Counted from the stretch's first letter, positions 14,789 to 24,784 are shown. The stretch is DNA of 64,000 nucleotides from GCA-958296115 sp965222445 (GCA_965222445.1 CBDCTY010000002.1:682001-746000), one strand, 5' to 3'. The notes: generated by a model not told the origin, from the sequence alone. Made by a program: numbers and translations.

Positions 14789-17209
14789 GTGACGCTGCTC
14801 CTCCTGGCGTCCTGCTTGGTCGCCGGGGTCTACGTTGGGCTCCGGGCCGAAACACCCCCTATGGCTGTCGTTCTGCTCGTGGCCGCCGCAGTGCTGACAG
14901 CACTCCTCTCGAGGACGCTGCGTAGGGGCGTGTTCGCCTCGGTGCTTCTACTCGCCGCCATTGCCGGTATCTTGAGGGTTGAGTCGCTGGCTGCGGCACC
15001 CGGAGACGACCTGCTGGCATACCACGACACCCCCGTAGAGGTGGTCGGCGTCGTAGCTGCCGACGCTGAGCCGGCGGGGTTGCTCACCAGAGTCCTGCTG
15101 GAGGTGGAGAGCGTCAGCTCCGGCGGCGACCGGTCTGATCGGTCCGGCAGGGTGCTCGTGACGTTGCGCGTCCCGCCGTCCCTCGTAGACCCCGGGGATG
15201 CGCCATACATCCGCTACGGCGATCGCCTTAGACTTACCGGGGCACTGCTTCCGCCACCTGAGCTCGACGGGTTCGACTACCCCGGCTATCTCGCCTCGCA
15301 GGGCATAGGCACGACGATGTGGCTCCCCGAGGTCGAGCTCGTGGACGAGGGCAATGGCAGCCGTGCGATGGAGCTGCTCTACGGACTGCGCCGGGAGCTT
15401 GCGCGCTCGCTGGCCCGCGTCGTGCCCGAGCCGCAGGCCGCTTTGGGGCAGGCGTTGCTGCTGGGGATGCGCGAGGGGCTGCCCGACGACCTGGTCGAGG
15501 AGTTCCGCGAGACCGGCACGTCGCATCTGCTCGCCATTTCCGGCATGCACGTGGGAATCCTGCTGGGCATCTGCCTGGCTGCGAGCCAGTGGCTGCTGGG
15601 GCGCAGGCGCCACTACTATCTGCTGGCGCCGCTCGTCCTCATATGGGCCTATGCCCTGCTGTCCGGAATGTCCCCGTCGGCCGTCAGGGCCACGATCATG
15701 GGCACGGTGTACCTTGCGGCGCTGGCTCTCGGCAGGCCGCGGGCAATCCTGCCCGCGCTGGGTCTAGCGGCGGCCGTCATGGTCGCCATTCATCCGATGG
15801 TGCTAATGAGCGTCGCGTTCCAACTGAGCTTTGCGGCGATGGCGGGCATTGCCACAATCGCGCGGCCATTGGGCGACCGCCTGGTCGCGGTCATGCAGCC
15901 GGGTGCCGCAAGTCGTGGCGGGGCGAACCCCCTCGTAGGATTCATCGCATACTCGACCGCGATGACCGTGGCCGCCACGGTGGCGACGCTCCCCCTGGTC
16001 GTCTTCTACTTCGGGCGCATCTCGCTTGTGGGGGTGCCCTCGACGCTGCTGGCGCTGCCGGCGCTCCCTGCGGTGCTAGTATCACACGCTGCCGCGGCGT
16101 TCACGGGCTCGGCTGTGGACTGGCTCGGCGTGCCCTTCGGCTGGGCCGCGTGGCTCACGTCGTCGTACGTAATCGCGATCGTCGACGCGCTTGCCAGGCT
16201 GCCTGCCGCCTCAATCGAAACGGGCAGGGTCGGCCCCTACCTGGTATGGGCGTACTACGCAGCCCTTGGGGTGGCATACGTCCTGTCCCGACGCCCGGCG
16301 TCGTTCCCGTGGGCGGCCTCGGGGTTGAAGAGCGCGGCGGCCGGGCTGCCCGGTCCTAACCTGAAATGGGGTGTGGCGGCGGCGGTGATCGCGGCGGCCA
16401 TAGTCTGGTCCGTCGCCCTGGCGATGCCCGATGGCCGAATGCGCGTGATATTCGCCGACGTGGGACAGGGCGACGCGACCCTGATCGTCACCCCAAACGA
16501 CCGGAGCGTGCTCGTAGACGGTGGTCCTGACATGGACGATGCCGCGGGTCTGCTGGGCAGGGCTCTGCCATTCTGGCGCAGGTCCGTAGACGCCGTGGTC
16601 CTCACCCATCCCCATGACGACCACGTGCGGGGGCTCGTCGAGGTGCTCGAACGCTACGAGGTCGAACACATCGTCCACCGAAGTCTCGACCACGACGCAC
16701 CGGCCTACCGGGAGTGGCGGCAGCTGGCTGCACGTGAGGGGGCGGCGGAGCTCGAGGCGGTGCAGGGCCGGCGGTTCACCCTGGACGGGGTCCTGTTCGA
16801 GGTGCTGTGGCCGCCGGAGGAGCTGCTTTCGGGCACTTCGTCAGACCTGAACAACGCCTCAGTCGTGCTGCGGGTATCGTACGGCACGACGAGCTTCCTG
16901 CTGGCGGCGGACATTCACTCCGATGCCGAAGCCAGGCTCGTGGAGACGGGTTATATCGACAGCGACGTTCTTAAGGTGCCGCACCACGGCAGCAGGACAT
17001 CCTCATCGCCCGCGTTCCTTGATGCTGTGAGCCCGGCTGTTGCGGTGATCTCCGTGGATGCCGACAGTCGCCACGGGCACCCCCACGCCGAAGTCATCGA
17101 GGCATTGACGGCGAGGGTATCGGAGGACAACGTCATCCTTACGAGCGAGAGCGGGACCATAGAGTTCGTGAGCGACGGCCGCCGCCTGACGGTCAGCAAG
17201 GAGAGGTAG
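14789..17209 (+). CDS. comEC: ComEC/Rec2 DNA uptake channel
   Basis: 806 residues from a GTG start. Order: N-terminal hydrophobic helices and DUF4131-like OB region (to about 170), the multi-helix Competence domain (about 220-510, with the HLLAISGMHVGIL signature) and a C-terminal metallo-beta-lactamase domain (about 545-806) with DVGQGDATLI and HPHDDHVRGL. The channel imports single-stranded DNA, and the C-terminal domain may degrade the other strand. Full-length and with intact HxHDDH, so it should be functional. Pilus and DprA genes are not in the window. Confidence 0.93.
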   Translation: MTLLLLASCLVAGVYVGLRAETPPMAVVLLVAAAVLTALLSRTLRRGVFASVLLLAAIAGILRVESLAAAPGDDLLAYHDTPVEVVGVVAADAEPAGLLTRVLLEVESVSSGGDRSDRSGRVLVTLRVPPSLVDPGDAPYIRYGDRLRLTGALLPPPELDGFDYPGYLASQGIGTTMWLPEVELVDEGNGSRAMELLYGLRRELARSLARVVPEPQAALGQALLLGMREGLPDDLVEEFRETGTSHLLAISGMHVGILLGICLAASQWLLGRRRHYYLLAPLVLIWAYALLSGMSPSAVRATIMGTVYLAALALGRPRAILPALGLAAAVMVAIHPMVLMSVAFQLSFAAMAGIATIARPLGDRLVAVMQPGAASRGGANPLVGFIAYSTAMTVAATVATLPLVVFYFGRISLVGVPSTLLALPALPAVLVSHAAAAFTGSAVDWLGVPFGWAAWLTSSYVIAIVDALARLPAASIETGRVGPYLVWAYYAALGVAYVLSRRPASFPWAASGLKSAAAGLPGPNLKWGVAAAVIAAAIVWSVALAMPDGRMRVIFADVGQGDATLIVTPNDRSVLVDGGPDMDDAAGLLGRALPFWRRSVDAVVLTHPHDDHVRGLVEVLERYEVEHIVHRSLDHDAPAYREWRQLAAREGAAELEAVQGRRFTLDGVLFEVLWPPEELLSGTSSDLNNASVVLRVSYGTTSFLLAADIHSDAEARLVETGYIDSDVLKVPHHGSRTSSSPAFLDAVSPAVAVISVDADSRHGHPHAEVIEALTARVSEDNVILTSESGTIEFVSDGRRLTVSKER

Positions 17210-17215
17210 CCCGTC

Positions 17216-18442
17216 GTGGAATGTATCGTACGCGTGATGTTGCTGTCGGCGGTGGCCATGATCGCCTCCGCCTGCGCCGGGCAGGGAGAGGACGTGGCTG
17301 CTCCGACCATGGCGCCTGCGACCTTCACCCCGACGACCGCCACGGCTGCTCCGACAGCCTCCCTGCCGAGGCGTACTCCGACGCCGCGCCCGCTCTCGGT
17401 CCAGACACCGGTTCGCCGCTTCGAGGTGAAGCCCACGCCGACACCTGAGGTCGTGGTCGCGGACGATTCCTATGTGGAGGTCGCGAACGACGAATACTAC
17501 AACGCCTTCCCGGGTCTGGACAGACTGGACGACGGCACGCTCGTCACGGTCTATCGCAAGGGTGTGCTGCACTACACGGACAGGGGAAACGTCGTGTCGA
17601 GGCGGAGCAGGGACGACGGGAAGACCTGGTCTGAGGAGATGGTAGTTGCCGACAACCCCGCGCTCGACCTGAGGGACCCGAACATCGCGCTGCTTGCCGA
17701 CGGCGCCCTCGTGGTCAACTACTTTCAGTACGACTTCGACGCCCGGAGTACGGTGCGGAACGGCCTGAGGGTCGTCCACTCGTTCGACGGAGGAGAGACA
17801 TGGGGCGATCCGCTGGCGGTTGGCATGGGCTCGTTCGTCGCTACTTCTGCGCCCATAATCCAGCTGCCCAACGGCGAGCTGCTGCTCGCCTACTACGGCT
17901 CTCACGAAGGCGGCAGGTACGCGACGGCGTACGTTACACGGTCGGAGGACGGTGGGCAGTGGTGGCTCGGCGAGACCGTCATCGCCGCCGGCCCCGCCGC
18001 CAAGAAGCCATACCAGGAGCCGAACCTGCTGCTCCTGGAGAATGGCGACATCCTGGCGACCATCCGCTCCGACGGCTCGACCCCGATCATACACACGAGC
18101 GTGAGCGAGGACCAGGGCAGGACGTGGACTGAGCCCCAGCCCGCCTTCAAAGGTTCCGGCACTCCGAGCGTGGCAAGGCTCGATTCGGGCGGCATCGTGA
18201 TGATCTACAGGGCGAAGATAGGGCGCAATTTCGGGCTCCCGGCCCTCCGCGTTTCAGGCGACGGGGGCGCGACGTGGACCGCAGACTTGGGAGAGACGGT
18301 GATCGACAGAAAGGACGGCGACATGATGTACGCGTCGGCGCTCCAGATGCCGGACGGCAGTATTGCCGTTGTCTACGGCATGGAGGACGGACCTCGGCGC
18401 TCGGAGATCCGCTTCAGGTACCTGCGCGACCTCCGGGAGTGA
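17216..18442 (+). CDS. Sialidase-like (BNR repeat) lipoprotein
   Basis: 408 residues from GTG, six bases after comEC. A lipoprotein signal (lipobox IASAC, about residue 19) and a Thr-Pro-rich linker (about 30-80) precede a six-bladed-propeller type domain with Asp-box repeats such as SRDDGKTWSEE, SFDGGETWGDP, SEDQGRTWTEP and SGDGGATWTAD. Proteins of this kind include exo-sialidases and many glycan-binding or other hydrolases; I see no conserved Arg triad that would prove sialidase activity. Surface location is likely. Confidence 0.75.
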   Translation: MECIVRVMLLSAVAMIASACAGQGEDVAAPTMAPATFTPTTATAAPTASLPRRTPTPRPLSVQTPVRRFEVKPTPTPEVVVADDSYVEVANDEYYNAFPGLDRLDDGTLVTVYRKGVLHYTDRGNVVSRRSRDDGKTWSEEMVVADNPALDLRDPNIALLADGALVVNYFQYDFDARSTVRNGLRVVHSFDGGETWGDPLAVGMGSFVATSAPIIQLPNGELLLAYYGSHEGGRYATAYVTRSEDGGQWWLGETVIAAGPAAKKPYQEPNLLLLENGDILATIRSDGSTPIIHTSVSEDQGRTWTEPQPAFKGSGTPSVARLDSGGIVMIYRAKIGRNFGLPALRVSGDGGATWTADLGETVIDRKDGDMMYASALQMPDGSIAVVYGMEDGPRRSEIRFRYLRDLRE

Positions 18443-18491
18443 TTCTGCTGTAACATTCCAGGCAGCCCTCATCCCATCAAGGAGAAGACCA

Positions 18492-19229
18492 CTGTCACGT
18501 TCCGACGGACGAAGACCCGACCAGTTACGCGAGACGACAATTCAGACTGGGGCCCAGGCATTCGCCGAAGGCTCGGTGATCATCGAGACAGGGAGCACCC
18601 GCGTGCTGTGCGCCGCATCGGTCGAGGACGGCGTGCCGCGCTTCCTCAGGGGGGCGGGCCAGGGATGGCTCACCGCCGAGTACTCCATGCTTCCGCGTTC
18701 CACCACGACGCGCACGCCGCGTGAAGGCGGGAGGCCGCGGGGCCGCACCCAGGAGATCCAGCGGCTCATAGGCAGGTCGCTGCGGGCTGCCGTCGACCTG
18801 ACCAAGCTGGGCGACGTCACGATCACGGTGGACTGCGACGTGCTCCAGGCGGACGGCGGTACGCGAACGGCGGCCATAACGGGCGCGTACGTTGCCCTCT
18901 ACCAAGCCCTCGACGGCCTCGTGCGCGCGGGGAGGCTCGATACTGTCCCGGTCAAGTGGGCCGTCGCGGCCACCAGCGTCGGCGTGATCGACGACGAGCC
19001 TCTCCTGGACCTCGACTACGAGGAGGACTACCGCGCCGACGTAGACTTCAACGTCGTCATGACGGACCGGGGCGATTTCATCGAGGTTCAGGGCACGGCT
19101 GAGGAGGGGGCATTCCCCCGGCAGACGCTCGACGAAATACTAGAGCTGGCCGAGACCGGCATCCGCTCGCTGTTCGAGGTCCAGGAAAGGGCCGTGCGAC
19201 AGTTCCTACCAAAGATCCCGGGCAGCTGA
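18492..19229 (+). CDS. rph: Ribonuclease PH
   Basis: 245 residues. RNase PH trims tRNA 3' ends with phosphate. Family motifs are clear: RSDGRRPDQLR at the N-terminus, GWLTAEYSMLPRST, RGRTQEIQRLIGRSLRA, VDCDVLQADGGTRTAAITGA and VDFNVVMT. The family starts exactly at the SRSDGR region; there the only start-like codon is CTG (18492-18494), placed seven bases after AAGGAG. An ATG at 18363 would give 43 extra residues overlapping the upstream gene and does not fit the family, so I choose CTG. Confidence 0.93.
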   Translation: MSRSDGRRPDQLRETTIQTGAQAFAEGSVIIETGSTRVLCAASVEDGVPRFLRGAGQGWLTAEYSMLPRSTTTRTPREGGRPRGRTQEIQRLIGRSLRAAVDLTKLGDVTITVDCDVLQADGGTRTAAITGAYVALYQALDGLVRAGRLDTVPVKWAVAATSVGVIDDEPLLDLDYEEDYRADVDFNVVMTDRGDFIEVQGTAEEGAFPRQTLDEILELAETGIRSLFEVQERAVRQFLPKIPGS

Positions 19230-19240
19230 GAAGGCCTCCA

Positions 19241-20426
19241 ATGCCCATAGAGTACCGACTGATAGCCGAGGACGAGTTGCAGGCCACGAGTGAGGTTGAG
19301 TCGTTGGCCTTTGGCGGCCACTTCGATCAATCGGGGCTCCCGCAGGTGCGCGAGTGGTTCGAATTGGGAGACTACCTTGGGGCCTTCGACGGCCCCGATC
19401 CCGTTGGAGTGCTTTCCTTTCGACATGACTGTTCCCGGCGGGAGCGTGACCACTGCCTGCATCGGCGGCGTGAGTGTCCTGCCCTCGCACCGCAAGCGCG
19501 GCCTCCTCACCGAGATGATGAACCGTCAGCTCACCGCCGCCCATGAGTGCGGCCTGCCAATATCGGCGCTCCGCTCTTCAGAGGCCCCCATCTACGGCCG
19601 TTTCAGGTACGGTGTCGCGACCGAGCACGAGGAATGGAAGATCGAACGCCATCGCACCGCCTTCCGTGAGAAATACGCATGGAATGGCTCGCTCAAAATG
19701 GTCAAGGCCGAGCGGGCCAGAGAGGTCTTCCCCCAGGTCTATCGGCGGGCAACGGCACGTCGGGCGGGCGTGATCCAGACGCCTAAGCCTTGGTGGGACG
19801 ATCTCTTGGGAGTGCCTTCGGAACGCAAGACCGGTCAATCTGCGAACTTCTACATCGAATACAGGGAGGGCGAAGTCCAGGGTTGCGCCACCTACCGTAT
19901 CAAGCAGGGGGCTGTTACAGTGTGGCTGCTTCTCGCCTGCACTCAGGCCGCTTCCGCCGCTCTCTGGCGGTACTGCTTCGATATCGATCTCATCAGGACC
20001 ATCAAGGTCTGGTCGCGGCCGATTGACGATCCCCTGGTCTGGATGCTCCACGATGCGCGGGCATTGAGGCGCGGGCCTCACGACTGGACGTGGCTGCGTC
20101 TCATAGACGTCTCGAAGGCGCTGTCGTCGAGGACGTACGCGGTGGATGGCGAGATTGTCTTCGAGGTCCGCGACAGGTTCTGCCCGTGGAACGAGGGTGT
20201 CTACGAACTCGAGGGCGGGCCGTCAGGCGCTGTTTGCAGACCAACGACCAGGACAGCGGATCTCGCGCTCTCAGTCGACGACCTGGCCGTACCCTACCTT
20301 GGGGGTTCGGCTTTCACGCCCCTCGGCCTCGCCGGCCGCGTCGAGGAACGCAACCCCGGCGCACTCTCCCGCGCCGACGCCATGTTCGCCACCCAACTCA
20401 GACCATGGTCGCCAATGATGACGTAG
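19241..20426 (+). pseudogene. Eis-like GNAT acetyltransferase with a frameshift
   Basis: The N-terminal part is read from ATG 19241 (MPIEYRLIAEDELQATSEVE to VGVLSF) and the rest from the next frame (DMTVPGGSVTTACIGGVSVL onward to 20426). The switch lies near 19420-19428. Together they make a roughly 394-residue protein with the GNAT acetyl-CoA loop SVLPSHRKRGLL and a C-terminal SCP2-like domain, the layout of Eis-family N-acetyltransferases, which modify amines of varied substrates. Either a real inactivating one-base indel or a sequence error. Follows rph after 11 bases. Confidence 0.78.
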
Positions 20427-20514
20427 GAGGTGCAGGCCCCCGGGTTGTCGCGTAGACCCTGCCTGCTATGTCGAAGGATAACACGGCACCGCCCTGCTGA
20501 GGGAGCCGCGGCGC

Positions 20515-21576
20515 CTAGAGTAGGGACTCTACCTTGACGGGGCGCCGGGAATCTGCCGAGCGGTAGCCTGCCTCCAGAAACTCCACGACCCGCGCGCCCA
20601 ACTCGCCTGGAGCGCGGTTCTCGACCTTGCCCAGTACCAGGTCCGTCAGTCCCCGCGAGGGCAGGTGTGCCGGGTACAGCTCATCCTCGGACAGGTCCGG
20701 GAACTGCTCGGACGTGCCGTCGTTGTACTGTGCCTCCAGCCGCCCCCCGGCCAGGTCCTGGCGCACGAAGCCGCCGCTCCCCGCGTACACGAGTCTCTGG
20801 TCGAGCTGTTGGTGAGGGCGCATGGCGCCGGTGGAAGCCATCGTGCCCGACGCCCCGTTGTCCAGCCTGTAGCTGAAAGAGTTGACCAGGTCCACGTCCA
20901 GGTCGTAGCTCTCCATGAAGGCAAAGACCTCCAGAGCCCGCCGGTCCGTGACCCATAGGGCCATGCCCATCGGGTGCGTGACCTGCAGGTGGCCCTGGCC
21001 GCCCCCGGCCATCTTGGGGTCCGAGTAGCTGTCGGGCTCCGGTCCCGTGACGGGAAAACCGAACGCCTCCGCGTAGTCCTGGGGCTTGCCCCGCAGGTAG
21101 GACTCGACCCAGGAGGTGAATATGCCGGAGACGAGCTGCAGGTCGCCTATCTTGCCCGACTGGACGATCTCGCGCGCCGCCTGCGCGTGCCGGGTGAACT
21201 GGTAGGTGTAGCCGACCATAAGGTGCAGCCCGTTGCTCTTCGCCCGCTCGACGAGGTCCCAGGCGTCGGCTGCGGTCAGGGTCATCGGCTTTTCTACGAG
21301 CACGTGGACGCCCGCGTCCAGCGCGTCGCGGGCAACCTCGTAGTGGTATGCGTGCTGGACCGCTATGACGACGCCGTCGACACCTGCCGCCAGCAACTCC
21401 CTGTGGTCATCGTAGGTATTGCGGATGTCGTAGTAGTCGGCGGCTGCCGCGGCCTTCTCCGGTTTGACATCGGCGATGCCTACAAGGTCCGCCTTCTCGT
21501 ACGTCTTCAGGCTGGGGATGTGGAACTGCGTCGCCCACCATCCTGCGCCTATCACGCCCATTCTCGCCTTGGCCAC
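20515..21576 (-). CDS. Gfo/Idh/MocA family oxidoreductase
   Basis: 353 residues. NAD(P)-dependent oxidoreductase of sugars, inositols or related polyols. The N-terminal Rossmann motif GVIGAGWWATQFHIPSL is at residues 7-23 and the catalytic EKP is at VLVEKPMTLT (about 93-102); the second domain begins near 125 with GYTYQFTRHAQAAREIV. The substrate cannot be read from sequence. It stands alone on the minus strand between the acetyltransferase and tRNA-Gln. Confidence 0.88.
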   Translation of the reverse strand: MAKARMGVIGAGWWATQFHIPSLKTYEKADLVGIADVKPEKAAAAADYYDIRNTYDDHRELLAAGVDGVVIAVQHAYHYEVARDALDAGVHVLVEKPMTLTAADAWDLVERAKSNGLHLMVGYTYQFTRHAQAAREIVQSGKIGDLQLVSGIFTSWVESYLRGKPQDYAEAFGFPVTGPEPDSYSDPKMAGGGQGHLQVTHPMGMALWVTDRRALEVFAFMESYDLDVDLVNSFSYRLDNGASGTMASTGAMRPHQQLDQRLVYAGSGGFVRQDLAGGRLEAQYNDGTSEQFPDLSEDELYPAHLPSRGLTDLVLGKVENRAPGELGARVVEFLEAGYRSADSRRPVKVESLL

Positions 21577-21684
21577 AGCTCTTCCCTCGCGCTACCGGAA
21601 GATCACCGCAAGAAAGGCCGTGCTCCAGAGCTTCTCCGATTCATGCAAGATGCATACCGCGGCGGACTCCCCGTCGTCAGGTGG

Positions 21685-21755
21685 CTGCCCGGCCAGGATT
21701 CGAACCTGGGTCTTAGGATCCAAAGTCCTTCGTGCTACCACTACACCACCGGGCA
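21685..21755 (-). tRNA. tRNA-Gln (anticodon TTG)
   Basis: On the minus strand: acceptor TGCCCGG/CCGGGCA, D arm GTGTAGTGGTAGCAC, anticodon loop CTTTGGA with stem AGGA/TCCT, and T arm CCAGG-TTCGAAT-CCTGG. CCA not encoded. Discriminator base G. Confidence 0.92.
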
Positions 21756-21765
21756 GGGATGGAGC

Positions 21766-22089
21766 CTACGCGTCCTCGCCGCGCCCTTGCGCACATGCCA
21801 GGAGCGCCTGTGCCCAGACGGCTGCTTGGTACAGGTTTATCGACCAGCCTACACCCAGGACGGGCGGTGTGAACACCCTGGGGTCGTCCGGGTTCCACAG
21901 GCGTTCGCGCAGCCGGTTAGACGTCGGGACGCGAAACTCGTAGGGCACCTCGAGGATGCGCCCGCTCGGCTGCCTCGTGCGTATGGCGTACACGAAGGCA
22001 GCGACCGTCGCCGCGGTGAAGAGTATGCGCGCAACATAGAACAGGCTTGACATCGCGGTGAACTGGGCTCCCTTGCGATCCTGCTTCAA
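21766..22089 (-). CDS. Small membrane protein with DUF5808-like C-terminus
   Basis: 107 residues. One membrane segment at about 15-38 is followed by RLWNPDDPRVFTPPVLGVGW and then SINLYQ, a pattern close to the 'NPDDPRxFVPKRxGxGWTINF' core of DUF5808. The function of that domain is unknown. It lies directly behind tRNA-Gln on the same strand. Confidence 0.6.
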   Translation of the reverse strand: MKQDRKGAQFTAMSSLFYVARILFTAATVAAFVYAIRTRQPSGRILEVPYEFRVPTSNRLRERLWNPDDPRVFTPPVLGVGWSINLYQAAVWAQALLACAQGRGEDA

Positions 22090-22268
22090 TTCTACATCCC
22101 GCGCCCCATGTTTGCGAGTTCGCTAGTACAAGAGGCTTCCCGCCGAGCGGGAGGAACGGGTAGACGCACCCTCGAAGCCGGGACAGGAATGAGGCGGCAT
22201 GGAGATGGAATTGGGCGCGTCGGTGTGATATTCTCCGTTTCGCTTTCAGGACTTGCGAAGGGAGCTGC

Positions 22269-23363
22269 ATGGACACTTACCGACCGGTACCCGGTACCCC
22301 AATCGAGGACCTCGACACGCCATGTCTGCTGGTTGACCTGGACGCCGTCGAGCACAACTTCCGGCAGGTGGCTGAGACCTACCGCGACAGCGAGGTCAAG
22401 ATGCGCCAGCACACCAAGAACACCAAGAGCCCGCTTCTGGCGAGGATGCAGATCGAGGCGGGCGGGACCGTCGGCGGCGTCTGCACCGCCAAGCTCTCGG
22501 AGGCCGAGGTGATGTTCGAGGGCGGCGTCACCGACGTGCTCATTCCGAACCAGGTGACCCACAAGGACAAGATCGCGAGGATGTGCGCCCTTGCCAAGCG
22601 GGGCACCATCAAGGTCTGCGTCGACAATCTCGACAACGTGCAGACCATCTCCGACATCGCGGACGCCTACGGGGTGAAGATAGGCCTCCTGATCGAGGTC
22701 GATACCCAGATGGGCCGCGGCGGTGTCAGGAGCGCCGAGCAAGGCGTCGCGATAGCCAGGCTGGCCGAGAGCCTGCCGGGGGTCGAGTTCAAGGGCGTGA
22801 TGAGCCACCAGAGCCTGTCCGAGTTCACCACGCATGAGGACCGCTTCGCCGTGGGGCGGGAGACGATCCAGCGCTGTCTCGACGTTGGCGACGCGATCGA
22901 GGCCGAGGGCATCGACGTGGAGGAGGTGTCGAGCGGAGAGACCTTCACAATCGACGTAGCGAAGGAGATGCCGGGAGTGACCGAGGTCGAGGGCGGCACC
23001 TACGCCCTCGGCGGTACCATTTACGACTACATGGAGGACTACCTCATAGCCAACAAGGTCCTCAGCACCGTGATCAGCACGCCGCGGCCGGGCATCGCGG
23101 TCGCCGACGCGGGTACGCTGGCCCTGTCCACCCGAGGCGCCGACCAGGTGGAGGGTATGCCGGGCGTAACGGTCGAGGAGCTTCTGGACGACCACGTGGT
23201 CCTGAAGACAGACGACGACACAAACCTCGAGGTGGGCGACAAGATCATGATGATCCCGTCCTACCAGGACATGATGATCAACCGCTGGGACCAGTACATC
23301 GCCGTTCGAAACGGCATCGTCGAGCAGGTGTGGGACATACCCGGCCGGGGCTGTACGCAGTAG
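22269..23363 (+). CDS. D-threonine aldolase-like PLP enzyme (alanine racemase N-terminal fold)
   Basis: 364 residues with TIM-barrel fold-type III features. N-terminal DTPCLLVDLDAVEHN and the PLP-lysine motif RQHTKNTK (Lys50, aligned with RPHxKTHK of D-threonine aldolases). The C-terminal domain has the GTYALGGTIYDYMED stretch and a late metal-site-like region near DDHVVLK and PSYQDMMINRWDQYIAV; the family usually ends with HxC metal ligands, and DDHVV is present but the later Cys is not clear. Enzymes here cleave or dehydrate D-3-hydroxyamino acids. It starts a plus-strand run with two DegT genes and a kinase-like gene. Confidence 0.78.
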   Translation: MDTYRPVPGTPIEDLDTPCLLVDLDAVEHNFRQVAETYRDSEVKMRQHTKNTKSPLLARMQIEAGGTVGGVCTAKLSEAEVMFEGGVTDVLIPNQVTHKDKIARMCALAKRGTIKVCVDNLDNVQTISDIADAYGVKIGLLIEVDTQMGRGGVRSAEQGVAIARLAESLPGVEFKGVMSHQSLSEFTTHEDRFAVGRETIQRCLDVGDAIEAEGIDVEEVSSGETFTIDVAKEMPGVTEVEGGTYALGGTIYDYMEDYLIANKVLSTVISTPRPGIAVADAGTLALSTRGADQVEGMPGVTVEELLDDHVVLKTDDDTNLEVGDKIMMIPSYQDMMINRWDQYIAVRNGIVEQVWDIPGRGCTQ

Positions 23364-23450
23364 GACGGGGTCTCTGGGCCGATGTGACTGGCCCTGTCGC
23401 AATCAGGGAGTGTGCCGCCAGATTCGCGTAGCTCGTAGAGGAGGGTAGCC

Positions 23451-24764
23451 ATGCCAGCGCCTGAGAAGCTTGCGATCCACGGTGGGGAGCCGCTGCGAAC
23501 GAGGCCTTTCGGACCGCGCTGGTACTTCGGGGAGGAGGAGAAGCGGCACCTCGCCGACGTGATCGACGACGCCGCCGAACCCGCGGACACGCCCGACTCC
23601 CAGAGGTGGAGGTCGCGCTTCAAGGTTACGGCGTTCTGCAATGCTCTGGCCGAGCGCCACGGCCTCTACTACGCGGTGCCGACCAACTCGGCCACCGCAG
23701 CGATCCATACCGCAATCGCGGCCATCAACCCCGAGCCCGGCGACGAGGTGATCACCACGCCCGTGACGGACACCGGCGGCATCCTGGGCATCATGCTCCA
23801 GAACTGCATTCCGGTGTTCGCGGACTCCGACCCCGATACCTTCACCATCGACCCCGACGACATCGACAGGCGAGTCACCGAGAGGACGCGCGCCATAATC
23901 GCGACCCACCTGCACGGCAACCCCTGCGACATGGGCGCGATCATGGAGATCGGGCGGATGCACGACATCCCGGTCATCGAGGACTGCGCCCAGGCCCACC
24001 TGGCGCAGTATCAGGGCCAGCTAGTTGGCACCATAGCCGACATCGGCATCTGGTCCTTCGGCGGCAAGACGCTGACGACGGGCGCCGGCGGTATGCTCAT
24101 GACCAACAACGAGGATTTCGCCAGGCGCGCATCGAACTTCGTGCGCAAGGGCTCGGAGGGCAACATCATGTTCCGCAGCTCCCTTGCGCCGGAGCCCGAG
24201 CCGGTCGATACGAGGGGTTACGCGGCCTTTCTGGGCACCACGTATGCCATGACCGACCTGGAGGCGGCCGTGGGCCTGGCGCAGTACGAGCGGTGGGATG
24301 ACGCCACCGAGGTCCGGCTCAGCACAGCACAGATACTGAACGAGGTCGTGCCGTACCTGCCGGGATTCAGGGTCCAGCAGGTCCGGCCGGGCGACGTCAA
24401 CAGCTACTACGTCTATGCGTACAAGATCAACCCGGAGGCTGCGGGAGTCTCCTCCGCGGAGTTCGCCGACGCGGTGAATGCCGAGGGCGTTTCCGACTGC
24501 CACGGGCCGTACATCAGCGGGCGGGCCCTGCACACGTACCCGCTGTTCACCGAAGAGGACACCTACGGCAGTTCGCGTTTCCCCTTCGTGGACGAGCAGG
24601 GAAACAGGCGTATCGACTACTCGGATGTGAGCCTCCCGGTAATCGAGCGCGAGCTGCCCATGACCGGCTCGATACTCTTCCGCAACTCGTACACCGAAGA
24701 GGACGCCCGCGACATAGCCGGCGCGATGAAGAAGGTCTCGGACTACTACGCGCCCGCTGCCTGA
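23451..24764 (+). CDS. DegT/DnrJ/EryC1/StrS aminotransferase, first of tandem pair
   Basis: 437 residues, fold-type I PLP enzyme. Motifs: TNSATAAIHTAIAAI (PLP phosphate region), VIEDCAQAHLAQY, and SFGGKTLTTGAGGM with the Schiff-base Lys206. This family aminates keto sugars or similar ketones. A segment near 225-250 (RKGSEGNIMFRSS to RGYAAF) is longer than in the next gene. It shares about the same order of motifs with the following paralogue, so the two arose by tandem duplication. Spacing 20 bases. Confidence 0.9.
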   Translation: MPAPEKLAIHGGEPLRTRPFGPRWYFGEEEKRHLADVIDDAAEPADTPDSQRWRSRFKVTAFCNALAERHGLYYAVPTNSATAAIHTAIAAINPEPGDEVITTPVTDTGGILGIMLQNCIPVFADSDPDTFTIDPDDIDRRVTERTRAIIATHLHGNPCDMGAIMEIGRMHDIPVIEDCAQAHLAQYQGQLVGTIADIGIWSFGGKTLTTGAGGMLMTNNEDFARRASNFVRKGSEGNIMFRSSLAPEPEPVDTRGYAAFLGTTYAMTDLEAAVGLAQYERWDDATEVRLSTAQILNEVVPYLPGFRVQQVRPGDVNSYYVYAYKINPEAAGVSSAEFADAVNAEGVSDCHGPYISGRALHTYPLFTEEDTYGSSRFPFVDEQGNRRIDYSDVSLPVIERELPMTGSILFRNSYTEEDARDIAGAMKKVSDYYAPAA

Positions 24765-24784
24765 CCCGACGTTAGGAGATTGCG

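Noticed and set aside
18363..18491. ATG 18363 start for rph
   Set aside because: Adds residues outside the RNase PH family and overlaps the upstream lipoprotein gene; AAGGAG points to 18492.
22092..23402. 436-codon frame antisense to the D-threonine aldolase-like gene
   Set aside because: Antisense to a gene with complete family motifs; His- and Val-rich without domains.
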